From assembly GCF_042658925.1 (NCBI RefSeq), contig NZ_JBHSRF010000045.1:1-64000 (forward strand): a stretch of DNA of 64,000 bases, given 5' to 3'. Under the pieces are notes generated by a model that was not told the DNA's origin, searched no databases, and saw only the letters and a program-made list of their open reading frames with translations. The stretch comes from Sphaerisporangium aureirubrum (GTDB lineage: Bacteria > Actinomycetota > Actinomycetes > Streptosporangiales > Streptosporangiaceae). The number at the start of each line of letters is the position of its first letter. Positions within the stretch are counted from its first letter, which is position 1. The position numbers were made by a program, and so were the translations under genes. This document shows, piece by piece, positions 34,804 to 43,919 of this stretch.

Positions 34804-37482
34804 TCACGCGGCGCCGATGGCGGTGAACGACCACCCCGTGGCGCGGTGCAGCGGGTCGCCGGGCAGCGCGCCGCGGGCGTCGCGCAGCGCCTCCGCCATG
34901 CCGAGCCCGGACCGCAGCCCCTCGTGCAGCGCCACCGACAGCTCCGCCGCGGCCTCGTCGTCCACCGGCACGAGGCTCGCCACGATCCCGGCGGTGCCGA
35001 GTGGCAGCAGCGCCGCCGCGAGGCCGAGCAGCTCGTCGGCCCCCACCGGCTCCAGCCACCCGGAGTCGCAGGCGGACAGCACGATGCGGTACGGCGCGCG
35101 GCCGAGGCGCTCCAGGTCGTGCACGGTGAGCCGCCCGTCGTCCATCCGCAGCGCGGAGAACATCGGGCTGTCGGCGCGGAACGTCCCGTGCGCCGCGATG
35201 TGCGCGAGCAGGCTGCCGTCGATGGCCTTGAGCACCGCGGCGACGGTGGCCGCGCCGTCCCCGAGCACGGCCGCGCCGCCGTACCGGGCCGCGAGGGACG
35301 GCACCTCCGCCCCGCCGCCGGCCAGCCCGGGGCCGCGCACCAGCACCACCCCGGCCCCGCTCGCCGGTGGCACGCCTCCCGCGGCGGCCCCGGCGGGCGG
35401 CGGCACGTCCCCGGCCCGCAGCCACGCACCCGCCGACGGCGAGACGCCGACCACCCGGTCCCGCAGCGCCGGGAGGGCCGCCCAGGGCACCCCGTGCAGC
35501 CTGCCCGGCGGGACCATCGTCACCGGGCCCGTCCCGAGGTGGCGCACGGCCGGGCCGAGCAGCGTCTCCTGCAGGCGGCGCGCCCCCGCCTCCACGACGG
35601 CCAGCCGTTCGGCCGCCCATCCGGCCGCCGCGACGTGCGCCACGCGGTACGACAGCCGCCGCAGCCCGGCACGCAGGTGGTCGATCTCGACGGCGGCGTC
35701 CGAGATGCGCCCGGCCGCGAACCTGCGCACCCGGCCGCCGCCGCACACCAGCACGTGCACCTCGCCGCCGACGTCGGCGATCTCGACCAGGCGCCGGTCG
35801 CCGAGCCGTTCCAGCAGCGCCCGGGGGTCGAAGGGGCCCGCGAGCGCGCCCGAGCCGCGGGCCCGCAGGGTGCGGGCCCGGATGGCGCGCTCCAGCCGCC
35901 GCTGCTCGCGCTCCAGGGCGGGGACGGGGCGGCCGGAGGACCGCGCGGCCTCCACCCGGCCGGTGACCTCGCGGTAGGCGGTCGTGTCGCGCAGCAGCCC
36001 TGGGTCGTCGGGCGGGCGGGTCGGCGGCACGGCCAGCGCGGTGGCCCGCCACCGCTCGCTCCAGGCCAGCAGCCTGCGCGTGTCGCCGGACGCCAGCCCC
36101 GCCCGCTGGGCGAGCGCGGCCAGCTCGGCGCCCTGCGCGGTGACCCGGGCGCGCAGCTCGGCGGCGCCGAGGGTGAGCCTGTGCTCGTCGAGCACGTCCA
36201 GGCCCCGGCGGCAGGCGGCGAACACGGCCGCGCGGCGCCCGGCGGCGTCGGCGCGCAGGGCGTGCGCCAGCCAGGCGGCCACCCGGACGGGGGCCGGGCC
36301 GTGACGGCGCCCGCGGGCGGCGTCGGCCAGGTGCCTGTCGGCGTCCCGCGCCCAGCCGAGGTCGAGGGACATCCGCCCGGCCAGCAGGGACGCCTGCACG
36401 CTCTCCTGCGAGCCGAGCGACCGCAGGCGCACGGCCAGCGCGGCGGCGTCCCGCACCAGGCGCCCCGACGTGCGGCCGGCGGCGTGCCGGGCCTGGAACA
36501 GCACCAGCCGCGCGTGGGCCTCCCACCAGTCGCGGCGCTGGCTGGTGAACAGCCGAATCGCCGAGGTGGCGCGGGCGACCGCCGTGCCGGGGTCGTGCGC
36601 CGCCATCGCGGCGCGCGCGGCGACCAGCATCAGCTCGGCCCGTGTGGTGCTCTGCCCCCGCGCGTTCTCCAGCTGCGCAACCGCGCGCTCGGCCTCGCGC
36701 TGGGCCTCCTCGGCCAGCCCGGCGGCCAGCAGCGCCGAGCACCGGTCCATGATCAGGCCGTACGCGGGGGTGCCGAGGGCCTCGAAACGCCAGGCCGCCT
36801 CGTCGTAGTGGCGCAGCGCGGCGGGCAGGTCGCCGGACAGGGAGGCCGCCACGCCGCGGTTCCACACCGCGACGCCGCGGTCGTGGTCCTGCTCGGTGAG
36901 CTCCCACAGCTTCTCGGCGGCGGCGAAGTCCAGGTCGGCCTGCTCGGTGGAGCCCGAGGAGAGGTGGATCAGGCCGCGCAGGGTGAGCGCGCGGGCCGTC
37001 CAGATCGTGTCACCCGCCTCGCGCAGCACCGGGATCGCGGGACGCAGGTCGTCCAGCGCCTCGCGGTGCCGCCCGAGGATCCACAGGATCCTGGCCCGCC
37101 GGAACCGCACCCGCGCCGAGGTCAGGGCGGTGCCCCTGGCCACCCCGGCGTTCAGGTGCGCGAGGCCGCGCGCGGTGTGGCCGGCGTGCACGACGGCGAC
37201 GCCGAGGGCGGCCAGGGCGTCCGCCTCCCGGTCGGCCGACCCGGCCCCGAGGGCCAGCGCGCGGGCGCGGCGCAGGTGGCCGAGCGCGACGGTGAGGTCG
37301 CCGAAGTCGCGCTCCCAGATTCCGATCACCTGATGGGCGACGGAGGCGTCGTACGCGGAGGGCCCGCCCGACAGCAGGGCCCGCGCCCCGGCCACCGCCT
37401 CCCCGGGGCGCGCGAAGACCAGGGACAGCAGGTCGTCGGCACCGGGGGGCCTGGGACCGCCCGGGGTGCTTCCCCCATCCAC
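34804..37482 (-). CDS. TPR-CHAT caspase-like protease
   Basis: An 892-residue protein. About residues 40-500 are helical TPR-like repeats (VALGHLRRARALALGAGSADREADALAALG, AALRHYDEAAWRFEALG). The C-terminal CHAT domain has the catalytic dyad His765 in HIAAHGTFR and Cys805 in VLSACDSGW. CHAT proteases are caspase relatives that cleave a partner when their sensor is triggered. No ribosome site precedes the GTG; TAGCAT lies 7 bases upstream, as for a leaderless mRNA. It runs divergently from a subtilisin and upstream of a metzincin, which suggests one proteolytic system. Confidence 0.92.
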   Translation of the reverse strand: MDGGSTPGGPRPPGADDLLSLVFARPGEAVAGARALLSGGPSAYDASVAHQVIGIWERDFGDLTVALGHLRRARALALGAGSADREADALAALGVAVVHAGHTARGLAHLNAGVARGTALTSARVRFRRARILWILGRHREALDDLRPAIPVLREAGDTIWTARALTLRGLIHLSSGSTEQADLDFAAAEKLWELTEQDHDRGVAVWNRGVAASLSGDLPAALRHYDEAAWRFEALGTPAYGLIMDRCSALLAAGLAEEAQREAERAVAQLENARGQSTTRAELMLVAARAAMAAHDPGTAVARATSAIRLFTSQRRDWWEAHARLVLFQARHAAGRTSGRLVRDAAALAVRLRSLGSQESVQASLLAGRMSLDLGWARDADRHLADAARGRRHGPAPVRVAAWLAHALRADAAGRRAAVFAACRRGLDVLDEHRLTLGAAELRARVTAQGAELAALAQRAGLASGDTRRLLAWSERWRATALAVPPTRPPDDPGLLRDTTAYREVTGRVEAARSSGRPVPALEREQRRLERAIRARTLRARGSGALAGPFDPRALLERLGDRRLVEIADVGGEVHVLVCGGGRVRRFAAGRISDAAVEIDHLRAGLRRLSYRVAHVAAAGWAAERLAVVEAGARRLQETLLGPAVRHLGTGPVTMVPPGRLHGVPWAALPALRDRVVGVSPSAGAWLRAGDVPPPAGAAAGGVPPASGAGVVLVRGPGLAGGGAEVPSLAARYGGAAVLGDGAATVAAVLKAIDGSLLAHIAAHGTFRADSPMFSALRMDDGRLTVHDLERLGRAPYRIVLSACDSGWLEPVGADELLGLAAALLPLGTAGIVASLVPVDDEAAAELSVALHEGLRSGLGMAEALRDARGALPGDPLHRATGWSFTAIGAA

Positions 37483-37489
37483 GGTCCAG

Positions 37490-37495
37490 ATGCTA
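37490..37495 (-). promoter_or_regulatory. -10-like TAGCAT for leaderless CHAT gene
   Basis: On the minus strand TAGCAT is followed by seven bases and then the GTG start of the TPR-CHAT gene. The same hexamer and spacing occur before the CHAT gene at 61485. Together with the lack of a ribosome site, this fits transcription starting at or next to the start codon. Confidence 0.5.
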
Positions 37496-37590
37496 AACGT
37501 GGGGCCTCGGGGCGTCCACGCTGTATCAGCCCGACGCCGTCCGGCTCTTGTAGGCGAGGACGGCCACGGACACCGTATGAAGGAGCCACC

Positions 37591-39177
37591 ATGGCGCCCG
37601 ACAGATTCCAGGAGCAGCTCCGGTTCATCTCCGAGTCGATGGGGGGCACGCCCCTCGTCGGCGGGCCGCCCGGGGAGATCCCGTTCTACGCCTACGAGGG
37701 CGGCCACATCCTGTGCCGGGCCCCGGAGGCCCACCTGGTGGTGGACGAGCTCAACGCGGCAGGCGCCGGGCGGGGCGGCCAGGTGCCGCTCCCCGCCGGG
37801 CAGCCGACCTCGTCCGGCCTGGTCAGGATCCCGGTCGCCGCGCTGGGCGACACCTCCACGCCCGACGGCGGGGTGGTCAACTCGCTGCGGGCGCTGGAGA
37901 ACCTGGAGGGGCGGGCCGGCAAGGCGATGGCGGGGAAGAACCACCTGGTCACCATCACCCCGGGCGGGGTGAACTCCTGCCCGGCGGACGAGCCGGAGGC
38001 GACGACGGCGGCCTTCCACCCGGCCCTGCGGGACGACCCGGAGGAGGTGGCGGGCGACGGCCAGCCGCCGGTCACGATCCTTGTGGTCGACACCGGCATC
38101 GTGCGGGACCTGCACGCGCAGCACCCGTGGATGACAGGCGTGGCGCCGGCCGCCGGCGCGGCCGACGAGGTCGCGCCACGGCGCGAGAGGGACCCCGGGC
38201 CGGGGATCACTCTCAGGCCCGGTGTCGACCCCGATATCGATCTCGTGCTCAAGCTCCGGCCGGATCCCGGTACCGTCCCTCCCTGGCTCAGCGACCGAAG
38301 GCCCGGTCCCACGCACGACGCCGAGGGGTTCGTCCGCGAGTACGTCGGGCACGGCACGTTCATCGCCGGGCTGATCATGGCCATCGCGCCGCACACCCGC
38401 GTACGGGTGTCCAACAAGATGATCCACGCGGGCTGCCTTTTGGAGGAGGCTTTCGTCGATCAGCTGCTGGACGCGCTGAAGCCGGGCTGGCCCACCATCA
38501 TCAGCCTGTCCGCGGGCGCCGCCAACGGCCGGTTCACCACGCTCATCGGCATGGAGCGCTTCATGGACGCCCTGGCCGCGCACCCCGGCACCCTGCTGGT
38601 GGCGGCGGCGGGGAACAACGGCAGTGACGCCCCTTTCTGGCCCGCGGCGTCCGCACACTACCCGTCGAGGAACGACGGGGTGGTCTCGGTGGGGGCGCTG
38701 CGGGTCGACGGGGAGGAAGGCGCCTGCTTCAGCGACCACGGCGAGTGGGTGCGGGTGTACGCGCCCGGGGAGCGGCTGGTCGGGGCGTTCCTCGGCGCCG
38801 ACGTTCCGCAGGAGTACCGGTACCAGCACTCCACGTTCGAACGCTGCCGTTACCTGGCCTCCTTCCACGACCCGTTCCTGTACGACTGCACCTGCGGGTT
38901 CCCGGCCCGGGTGGGCCATCTGAGCGGGGGGGATCCGGCGGACACCGCGATCTTCAGCGGCAGGGCCAGGTGGAGCGGCACGTCGTTCTCCACCCCGATC
39001 GTCGCGGCCATGATCGCCGACCACATGCGCAGGACCGGGGAGCAGGACCCCCGGGCCGCGGCGCGGGACCTGATCGAGCAGGAAGGCACCAGGGCGACGA
39101 CGCGCGGTGTGCCGGTCCGCGCGCTGAGGCCTCCGGGATGGAACCCGGTCGCCGTGCGGCGTCACCCGGTGGTGTGA
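37591..39177 (+). CDS. Subtilisin-like (S8) serine peptidase, no signal peptide
   Basis: A 528-residue S8 protease. Asp167 is in ILVVDTGI, His254 in YVGHGTFIAG, Asn342 in VAAAGNNGS and Ser465 in SGTSFSTP. There is a non-catalytic N-terminal region of about 160 residues. A Cys-rich insert (Cys379, 419, 433, 435) comes before the serine motif. No signal peptide is visible, so it is likely cytoplasmic. The ribosome site is AAGGAG. It is divergent from the CHAT gene with a 108-base shared promoter region and is followed by an ECF sigma factor, which suggests regulated intracellular proteolysis. Confidence 0.92.
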   Translation: MAPDRFQEQLRFISESMGGTPLVGGPPGEIPFYAYEGGHILCRAPEAHLVVDELNAAGAGRGGQVPLPAGQPTSSGLVRIPVAALGDTSTPDGGVVNSLRALENLEGRAGKAMAGKNHLVTITPGGVNSCPADEPEATTAAFHPALRDDPEEVAGDGQPPVTILVVDTGIVRDLHAQHPWMTGVAPAAGAADEVAPRRERDPGPGITLRPGVDPDIDLVLKLRPDPGTVPPWLSDRRPGPTHDAEGFVREYVGHGTFIAGLIMAIAPHTRVRVSNKMIHAGCLLEEAFVDQLLDALKPGWPTIISLSAGAANGRFTTLIGMERFMDALAAHPGTLLVAAAGNNGSDAPFWPAASAHYPSRNDGVVSVGALRVDGEEGACFSDHGEWVRVYAPGERLVGAFLGADVPQEYRYQHSTFERCRYLASFHDPFLYDCTCGFPARVGHLSGGDPADTAIFSGRARWSGTSFSTPIVAAMIADHMRRTGEQDPRAAARDLIEQEGTRATTRGVPVRALRPPGWNPVAVRRHPVV

Positions 39178-39311
39178 ACGGCGGGCTCACGCGGGCGCGC
39201 CGGACCCCACCACGCGGTGACCTGACCGTGTGGCCCGTACGGGCCGCACGGCATGCCCGCGCGGGCGGCGCACCGCGTACGATGATGATCCCCTCCCTAA
39301 GGATCGTCCGC

Positions 39312-39887
39312 GTGGACCGTGAAGCGATCGGTGCCCTCTTCCGTGCCGCGGCCGAGGGGGACGCCGCCGCCTGGAAGGCCCTCGTCGAGAGGCTCGCCCC
39401 GCTGGTGTGGTCGGTGGTGCGCGCCCACGGGCTCTCCGACGCCGACGGCCACGAGGTCTTCCAGACGACGTGGTTCCGCCTCGCCCAGCACCTCACCCGG
39501 ATCCGCGAGCCGGAGAAGGTCGGGTCGTGGCTGGCCAGCACGGCCAGGCACGAGTGCCTGAAGGTCATCAAGGCGTCCCGCCGGGAGTCCCCGGTGGGCG
39601 ACGCCCGCCTGCTGGACCGCGCCGCCCCCGACGGGTCCCCCGAGGACGCGGTGCTGGCGGCCGAGGAGGCTGCCGAGCACTCTGAGCGCACCCGGCGCCT
39701 GTGGGCGGCGTTCGAGGAGCTGAGCGAGGCCTGCCGCCGCTTGCTGCGCGTGCTCATGGCCTCGCCCCCGCCGCACTACCAGGAGGTCTCCGCCGCGCTC
39801 GGCATCCCGGTGGGCGGCATAGGCCCCACCAGACTGCGCTGCCTGCGCCGTCTGCGCGCCCTGCTCACCGACCGGGACGTCCGGTGA
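39312..39887 (+). CDS. ECF RNA polymerase sigma factor
   Basis: A 191-residue ECF sigma factor. Region 2 is FRAAAEGDAAAWKALVERLAPLVWSVVRAHGLSDADGHEVFQTTWFRLAQ; region 4 is LSEACRRLLRVLMASPPPHYQEVSAALGIPVGGIGPTRLRCL. The GTG at 39312 fits the usual N terminus and has AAGGA about 9 bases upstream; an in-frame ATG at 39282 exists but lies within a possible -10 (TACGAT, 39278-39283). It overlaps the next gene by GTGA. It probably transcribes this protease cluster or a regulon sensed by it. Confidence 0.9.
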   Translation: MDREAIGALFRAAAEGDAAAWKALVERLAPLVWSVVRAHGLSDADGHEVFQTTWFRLAQHLTRIREPEKVGSWLASTARHECLKVIKASRRESPVGDARLLDRAAPDGSPEDAVLAAEEAAEHSERTRRLWAAFEELSEACRRLLRVLMASPPPHYQEVSAALGIPVGGIGPTRLRCLRRLRALLTDRDVR

Positions 39888-40504
39888 GCCGCCCCCTCGG
39901 CCCGCCGGGCGAGGACGGCGGGGCACGCCGGGGCGCCGAGCCGTACCGCGAGGACGTCGGGTCGCGAGGCGGGATCGGGTCCTGGGAGGACGCGGAGGCG
40001 GGAGCCGGAGCCGGGCCCTGGGAGGACGACGGGACCGGGCTCCCGGACGACTCCGGGGCCGGGATCGGGGTCCGGGCGGACGAGCTGGAGCAGGAGTTGC
40101 GGGAGGCGGCGGCGCTGCTGGATCCGGTGCCGTCGGAGCTGGTGCAGGCGGCCGTGGACGCGTTCATGACGCGGACCCTGGACGACGAGCTGGCCGCGCT
40201 GAGCTTCGACTCGCTGGCGGACGCGGGGACGGTGCGCGGGGACGCGGAGCCCCGTGTGGCGGCCTTCCACGCCGGGCGGGCCGGGGTGGACGTGGAGATC
40301 GTGGTGTCGGGCGCGGTGGCGCGGATCATCGGGCAGGTGATACCGCCGCGCGCGGCCGAGATCGAGGTGCGCGGCCGGCGCCAGGTCACCGTGACGGCGG
40401 ACGCGATGGGGCGTTTCTCGTGCGATCAGGTGGCGGCGGGGCCGTTCAGCCTTCGCTGCAGGTTCGGCGACCTGACGCTGGTCACGGAGTGGATCACCAT
40501 CTGA
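39884..40504 (+). CDS. Small protein coupled to ECF sigma factor, beta-sandwich C terminus
   Basis: A 206-residue protein that starts with a GTG overlapping the sigma-factor stop. The first 60 residues are Gly/Glu/Asp-rich and disordered. A helical segment follows (ADELEQELREAAALLDPVPSELVQAAVDAFMTRTLDDELAAL). The last 80 residues look like a carboxypeptidase-regulatory-like beta-sandwich (ARIIGQVIPPRAAEIEVRG, MGRFSCDQVAAGPFSLRCRF). It has no membrane helix or zinc anti-sigma motif. It may be a sigma partner or a target of the neighbouring proteases. Function unknown. Confidence 0.75.
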   Translation: MSRPLGPPGEDGGARRGAEPYREDVGSRGGIGSWEDAEAGAGAGPWEDDGTGLPDDSGAGIGVRADELEQELREAAALLDPVPSELVQAAVDAFMTRTLDDELAALSFDSLADAGTVRGDAEPRVAAFHAGRAGVDVEIVVSGAVARIIGQVIPPRAAEIEVRGRRQVTVTADAMGRFSCDQVAAGPFSLRCRFGDLTLVTEWITI

Positions 40505-41435
40505 GCGTCGCCGCCGGAACCCGGCGGCGCCCCCGTGTCCACTGCCGTCCCCTGCCGCCCTCTGTCCTCTGAGGGGCCCAAGAAATCACGACATTGCGCC
40601 ATACGCTGCTTACAGAAGGTGACAAAGGTTCCTTCCGTATTCCACCTACAAGACGTCGGAGTACGCCGGGAAACGATCGCACCTCGGAGATTGCCTTATC
40701 CGGCCGAGACTAACCGGCATTGGGCGGGCGGGCGCGGGACCGAATGCCGGACGGCGGGCCGGGCGCGGCCGGCGCGTTGATTGGGCCCCGATCCTGGGAA
40801 TTTCCTGTGACTTTCCCCCGGGGGGCGGGCCATTAGATTGCCGGACCCGGCGTAGGCGGGGCGCGCCGCGGCCGGGTGTCCGGCGGCGGGGCGCCGGCGA
40901 CGGGTGAGACCCGGGAGACGGATAATATCGCGGCCACGACCGCTCCGGCCACGTCCCGGCCGCACCGATTTACCGCAATGACGGCGCGGGGAACTTCGCG
41001 CATACACCCTGACCGGGCACGGGACGTGCCCCGGAACCGCACACCAACCGTGTGGGCATGGTGCGGGAGGCCCGCAATCACCGGAAAGACATGCGGATGA
41101 TGAGGCGGCGACGCCATGATTTCCGGAGACTCCGCCGAGGGGGCCGCTGTGGCGGCTAACACCCGGATGGAGCAATGAATAGGGGTCAACCTTACAAATT
41201 CCCTGAAGTCAGCACTAGTCACCCGAACTTCGCCACCGCGATCGCCACGCCCCGCCGAGGACGGGGAACGACGCAGGCCAGAACGGATGCGGCCAGGGCC
41301 GGGAAGGCCCTCCCCGCCCCGCCAGGTCCCCCGATGCGAGCACAGCCTCACACGGCAACGACCCGCCGGGTGCGGGCCCAAGAGACGGGCTCGTGCTCGC
41401 CGGGGCGACTAATCCAGGCGGGACGGGTTAATCAT
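40505..41435. other. Gene-poor intergenic region upstream of lsr2 end
   Basis: A 931-base stretch with no recognisable gene. Open frames exist on both strands but show no protein-like pattern. From about 40580 to 40700 the composition is lower in GC than the surroundings, and a block near 40920-41100 also has more A and T. Such islands are typical Lsr2 targets. No riboswitch, tRNA or transposon end was recognised. Confidence 0.6.
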
Positions 41436-41768
41436 TCACTGCGCCGCTTCGTACTGGGCGACGATGTGGGAGGCGATCCTGCCCCGCTCGCTGACGTTCA
41501 GCCCATGGGCCTTGGCCCATGCCCGGATCTCGGAGCTTTTGTCGCGTGCCGGCCGCTGGGAGGCGCCGCGCTTACGGCCACGGACCTGGCCGTGATCGGC
41601 CTTGCGTGCGCTGGACACGAAAGGCGTAAGCACCTCCCGGAGATTCCTGGCGTTTTTGTCGTTCAGGTCGATCTCGTAGCTGGTCCCGTCAATCGCGAAC
41701 TGGACCGTCTCTTTTGCTTCACCGCCTTCGAGGTCGTCGATGAGTAGCGTCTGGATCTGTGTCGCCAT
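41436..41768 (-). CDS. lsr2: Lsr2 nucleoid-associated protein
   Basis: A 110-residue Lsr2. The N-terminal dimerisation domain begins ATQIQTLLIDDLEGGEAKETVQF and continues YEIDLNDKNARNLREVL. The C-terminal DNA-binding domain has SSEIRAWAKAHGLNVSERGRI, with the AT-hook-like ERGRI loop in place of the usual RGR. Lsr2 bridges AT-rich DNA and silences foreign or specialised genes. The ribosome site is AAAGGAG. A 931-base gene-poor stretch lies beyond its stop. Confidence 0.95.
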   Translation of the reverse strand: MATQIQTLLIDDLEGGEAKETVQFAIDGTSYEIDLNDKNARNLREVLTPFVSSARKADHGQVRGRKRGASQRPARDKSSEIRAWAKAHGLNVSERGRIASHIVAQYEAAQ

Positions 41769-42161
41769 CTCCACTCCTTTCAGGGAGCATAGTTTGACTC
41801 CCCAAGAATATACCCGCCATCGGTCGGTTCCCACGCTCGGAACAGCATGACGCATTGATGGGTCCGGCAACGTAAGTATGCGAGGAATCGGGCACCGGGC
41901 CCCTTTATCGGCAGCGACCAGCGAGTCACCGAACCGCTGGCCGTACCCGGACACCGATTCGCGTGTCAGGACCATATACCGGCCGGGTGGAAGATAGTGC
42001 CGACTACACATTCCCCGCCCCCGCGCTGCGTTGTCACGTCCAGCCCGCGCCGCCCGGCCGGGCTGACCTCTCTCGCGTGCGCGGGGCGGACGCCCGGACC
42101 GCTTCTCCCGCGGGCGCGGGCGGGCCCCGGACCAGCGACCGGCGCCCCGTACGCTTGGCTC
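41769..42161. other. Divergent promoter region of lsr2 and NAD kinase
   Basis: 393 bases with no gene. On the minus strand TATATT (near 41805) and TATGCT just before the lsr2 ribosome site are possible -10 elements. On the plus strand TACGCT at 42150-42155, six bases before the NAD kinase ATG, fits a leaderless promoter. Confidence 0.5.
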
Positions 42162-43025
42162 ATGGGCATGGTCAAGACCGTGGGGCTGGTGCTGCATCCG
42201 GCGCGGGACTCCGAGGAGGCCATCAAGACGATCGTGGACTGGGCGGCCGTCCGGGGCGGCACGGTGCTCGGCCTGCCGGACGAGGTGGACCGCATCCACT
42301 GCAGCGCGGTGGCGGTCGACGGCGCGAGCCTGGTGGAGCGATCGGACCTCCTGGTGAGCCTGGGCGGCGACGGCACCATGCTGCGCACCATGCGCCTGGC
42401 GAACGGCCGCGCCACGCCGGTGCTCGGGGTGAACCTCGGCAAGCTCGGCTTCCTCGCGGAGATCGACGTCGCCGACCTGCCCCCCGCGCTGTCGGCCATC
42501 GACAACCACGAGTTCACCGTCGAGCCGCGCATGGCGGTGCGGGCGTCGCTGCCCGGCGGCCTGACCGTCACCGCGTTCAACGACATCGCGCTGGTGCGCA
42601 TCCCCGGCGACCGGCTGTCCGCGGTGGCCATCTCGGTGGGCGGCCACCCGTTCGTCCGCTACGCCTCGGACGCGGTGATCGTCGCGACGTCCACCGGCTC
42701 GACGGCCTACAACTTCTCCGCCGGGGGCCCCATCGTGTCGCCGCTGGTCGAGGGAATCATCGTGGTCCCGGCGGCGGCCCACTCGTCGTTCAACCGGGCG
42801 CTGGTGCTCTCGGCGGACGAGGAGGTCACCCTGGAGCTGCTGCCCCCGAGCGGGGAACTCGCCGTCGAGGTCGACGGCTCCGTCGCCGCGCGCCTGTCAC
42901 CGGGTGACAGCATCACCGTCAACGCGATCCGCGGCGCGGGCCGGGTGGTCCGGCTCGGCATCACCACCTTCTACGAGCGCGCCCGCCGCAAACTGAGGGT
43001 CAGCGGCAGCGCAGAGGTCGACTGA
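42162..43025 (+). CDS. NAD kinase
   Basis: A 287-residue enzyme that makes NADP from NAD and ATP or polyphosphate. The signature LLVSLGGDGTMLRTMRL carries the GGDGT active-site motif, with GVNLGKLGFL following and the C-terminal TSTGSTAYNFSAGGPIV NAD-binding loop. No ribosome site is seen; TACGCT lies 6 bases before the ATG, suggesting leaderless translation. It is not flanked by tlyA and recN, the common actinobacterial neighbours, but heads a fluoride-channel operon, so it may be an additional paralogue. Confidence 0.95.
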   Translation: MGMVKTVGLVLHPARDSEEAIKTIVDWAAVRGGTVLGLPDEVDRIHCSAVAVDGASLVERSDLLVSLGGDGTMLRTMRLANGRATPVLGVNLGKLGFLAEIDVADLPPALSAIDNHEFTVEPRMAVRASLPGGLTVTAFNDIALVRIPGDRLSAVAISVGGHPFVRYASDAVIVATSTGSTAYNFSAGGPIVSPLVEGIIVVPAAAHSSFNRALVLSADEEVTLELLPPSGELAVEVDGSVAARLSPGDSITVNAIRGAGRVVRLGITTFYERARRKLRVSGSAEVD

Positions 43026-43541
43026 GTGGAGGGCCCGCCACCGTCCACGCCCGGCACCGGGCCCACGCCCCGGCCGGGCCCCGGGGACGGGGGCGCGCGA
43101 CCGCCCGGCCCGGGAAAGCCCTCGCGGTCCGGGGGGTCGTGGGACGTCATCGGGGTGATCTCGGCGGGCGGGGTCGTGGGGAGTCTGGCGCGCTACGGGC
43201 TCGGGGTGGCCTTTCCCCCGGCGCCCGGGGGGTTCCCGTGGGCGACCTTCGCCATCAACGTGTCCGGGTGCCTGCTGATCGGGGTGCTGATGGTGGTGAT
43301 CACCGAGGCGACCCGGCCGCACCGGCTGGTGCGGCCGTTCCTCGGCGTCGGGGTGCTCGGTGGTTTCACCACGATCTCCGGGTACGTCCTGGACATCGGC
43401 CGCACCCTCGCCGCGGGCGCGCCGGTCACCGCTCTCACGTACCTGGCCGGGACGGCCGCGGCGGCCCTGGCCGCTGTGTACGCGGGCGTGGCGCTCACCC
43501 GCGCGGCGGTCCGGCCGTCCGGCCGGAAGGGATCGCCGTGA
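43026..43541 (+). CDS. crcB: Fluoride channel subunit CrcB/Fluc
   Basis: A 171-residue membrane protein. About 35 Pro/Gly-rich residues precede the four-helix CrcB core (VISAGGVVGSLARYGL, WATFAINVSGCLLIG, FLGVGVLGGFTTISGYVLD). Fluc channels let fluoride leave the cell as dimers of opposed topology. The GTG directly abuts the NAD kinase stop. With the second crcB at 43920 it should form a heterodimer. The long N-terminal extension is unusual; an internal start nearer the first helix is possible. Confidence 0.92.
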   Translation: MEGPPPSTPGTGPTPRPGPGDGGARPPGPGKPSRSGGSWDVIGVISAGGVVGSLARYGLGVAFPPAPGGFPWATFAINVSGCLLIGVLMVVITEATRPHRLVRPFLGVGVLGGFTTISGYVLDIGRTLAAGAPVTALTYLAGTAAAALAAVYAGVALTRAAVRPSGRKGSP

Positions 43542-43885
43542 AGCTCGAAGGCCCCGCCGTCCGCCTGACCGTCATGGTCGGCGAGACCGACCAGTGGCAC
43601 CACCGCCCGCTGTACCACGAGATCGTGCGCCGAGCCCGGGAGGACGGGCTCGCCGGCGCCACCGTCCTGCGGGGCATCGAGGGGTACGGCGCGTCGTCAC
43701 GCATCCACACCGCCCGCATCCTGTCCCTGTCGGAGGACCTGCCGGTGGCGGTCATCGTGGTGGACACCGAGGAGCGCGTCCGCGCGTTCCTGCCCCGGCT
43801 GGACGAGCTCGTCACCGAAGGGCTGGTCGTGCTGGACCCGGTCGAGGTGATCCGCTACACCGGCCGGGGGGCGGACGACTCGTGA
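43538..43885 (+). CDS. DUF190 (PII-like fold) protein
   Basis: A 115-residue DUF190 protein. VRLTVMVGETDQWHHRPLYHEIVRRAREDGLAGATVLRGIEGYG is the family signature. The fold resembles PII signalling proteins, and members are commonly encoded beside crcB, where they may regulate or sense fluoride. The GTG start overlaps the first crcB stop by four bases. It is separated from the second crcB by 34 bases. Confidence 0.92.
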   Translation: MKLEGPAVRLTVMVGETDQWHHRPLYHEIVRRAREDGLAGATVLRGIEGYGASSRIHTARILSLSEDLPVAVIVVDTEERVRAFLPRLDELVTEGLVVLDPVEVIRYTGRGADDS

Positions 43886-43919
43886 GCGCTCTGGGATCCC
43901 CGGCGGGGACGGGGGAACC

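Noticed and set aside
40833..41381. A 182-codon minus-strand open frame in the gene-poor region
   Set aside because: No ribosome site, no recognisable domain, Arg/Pro/Gly-rich composition as expected by chance.
43026..43100. Fluoride riboswitch before crcB
   Set aside because: The first crcB abuts the NAD kinase stop directly, leaving no room for a leader, and nothing like the crcB motif was recognised upstream of the kinase.
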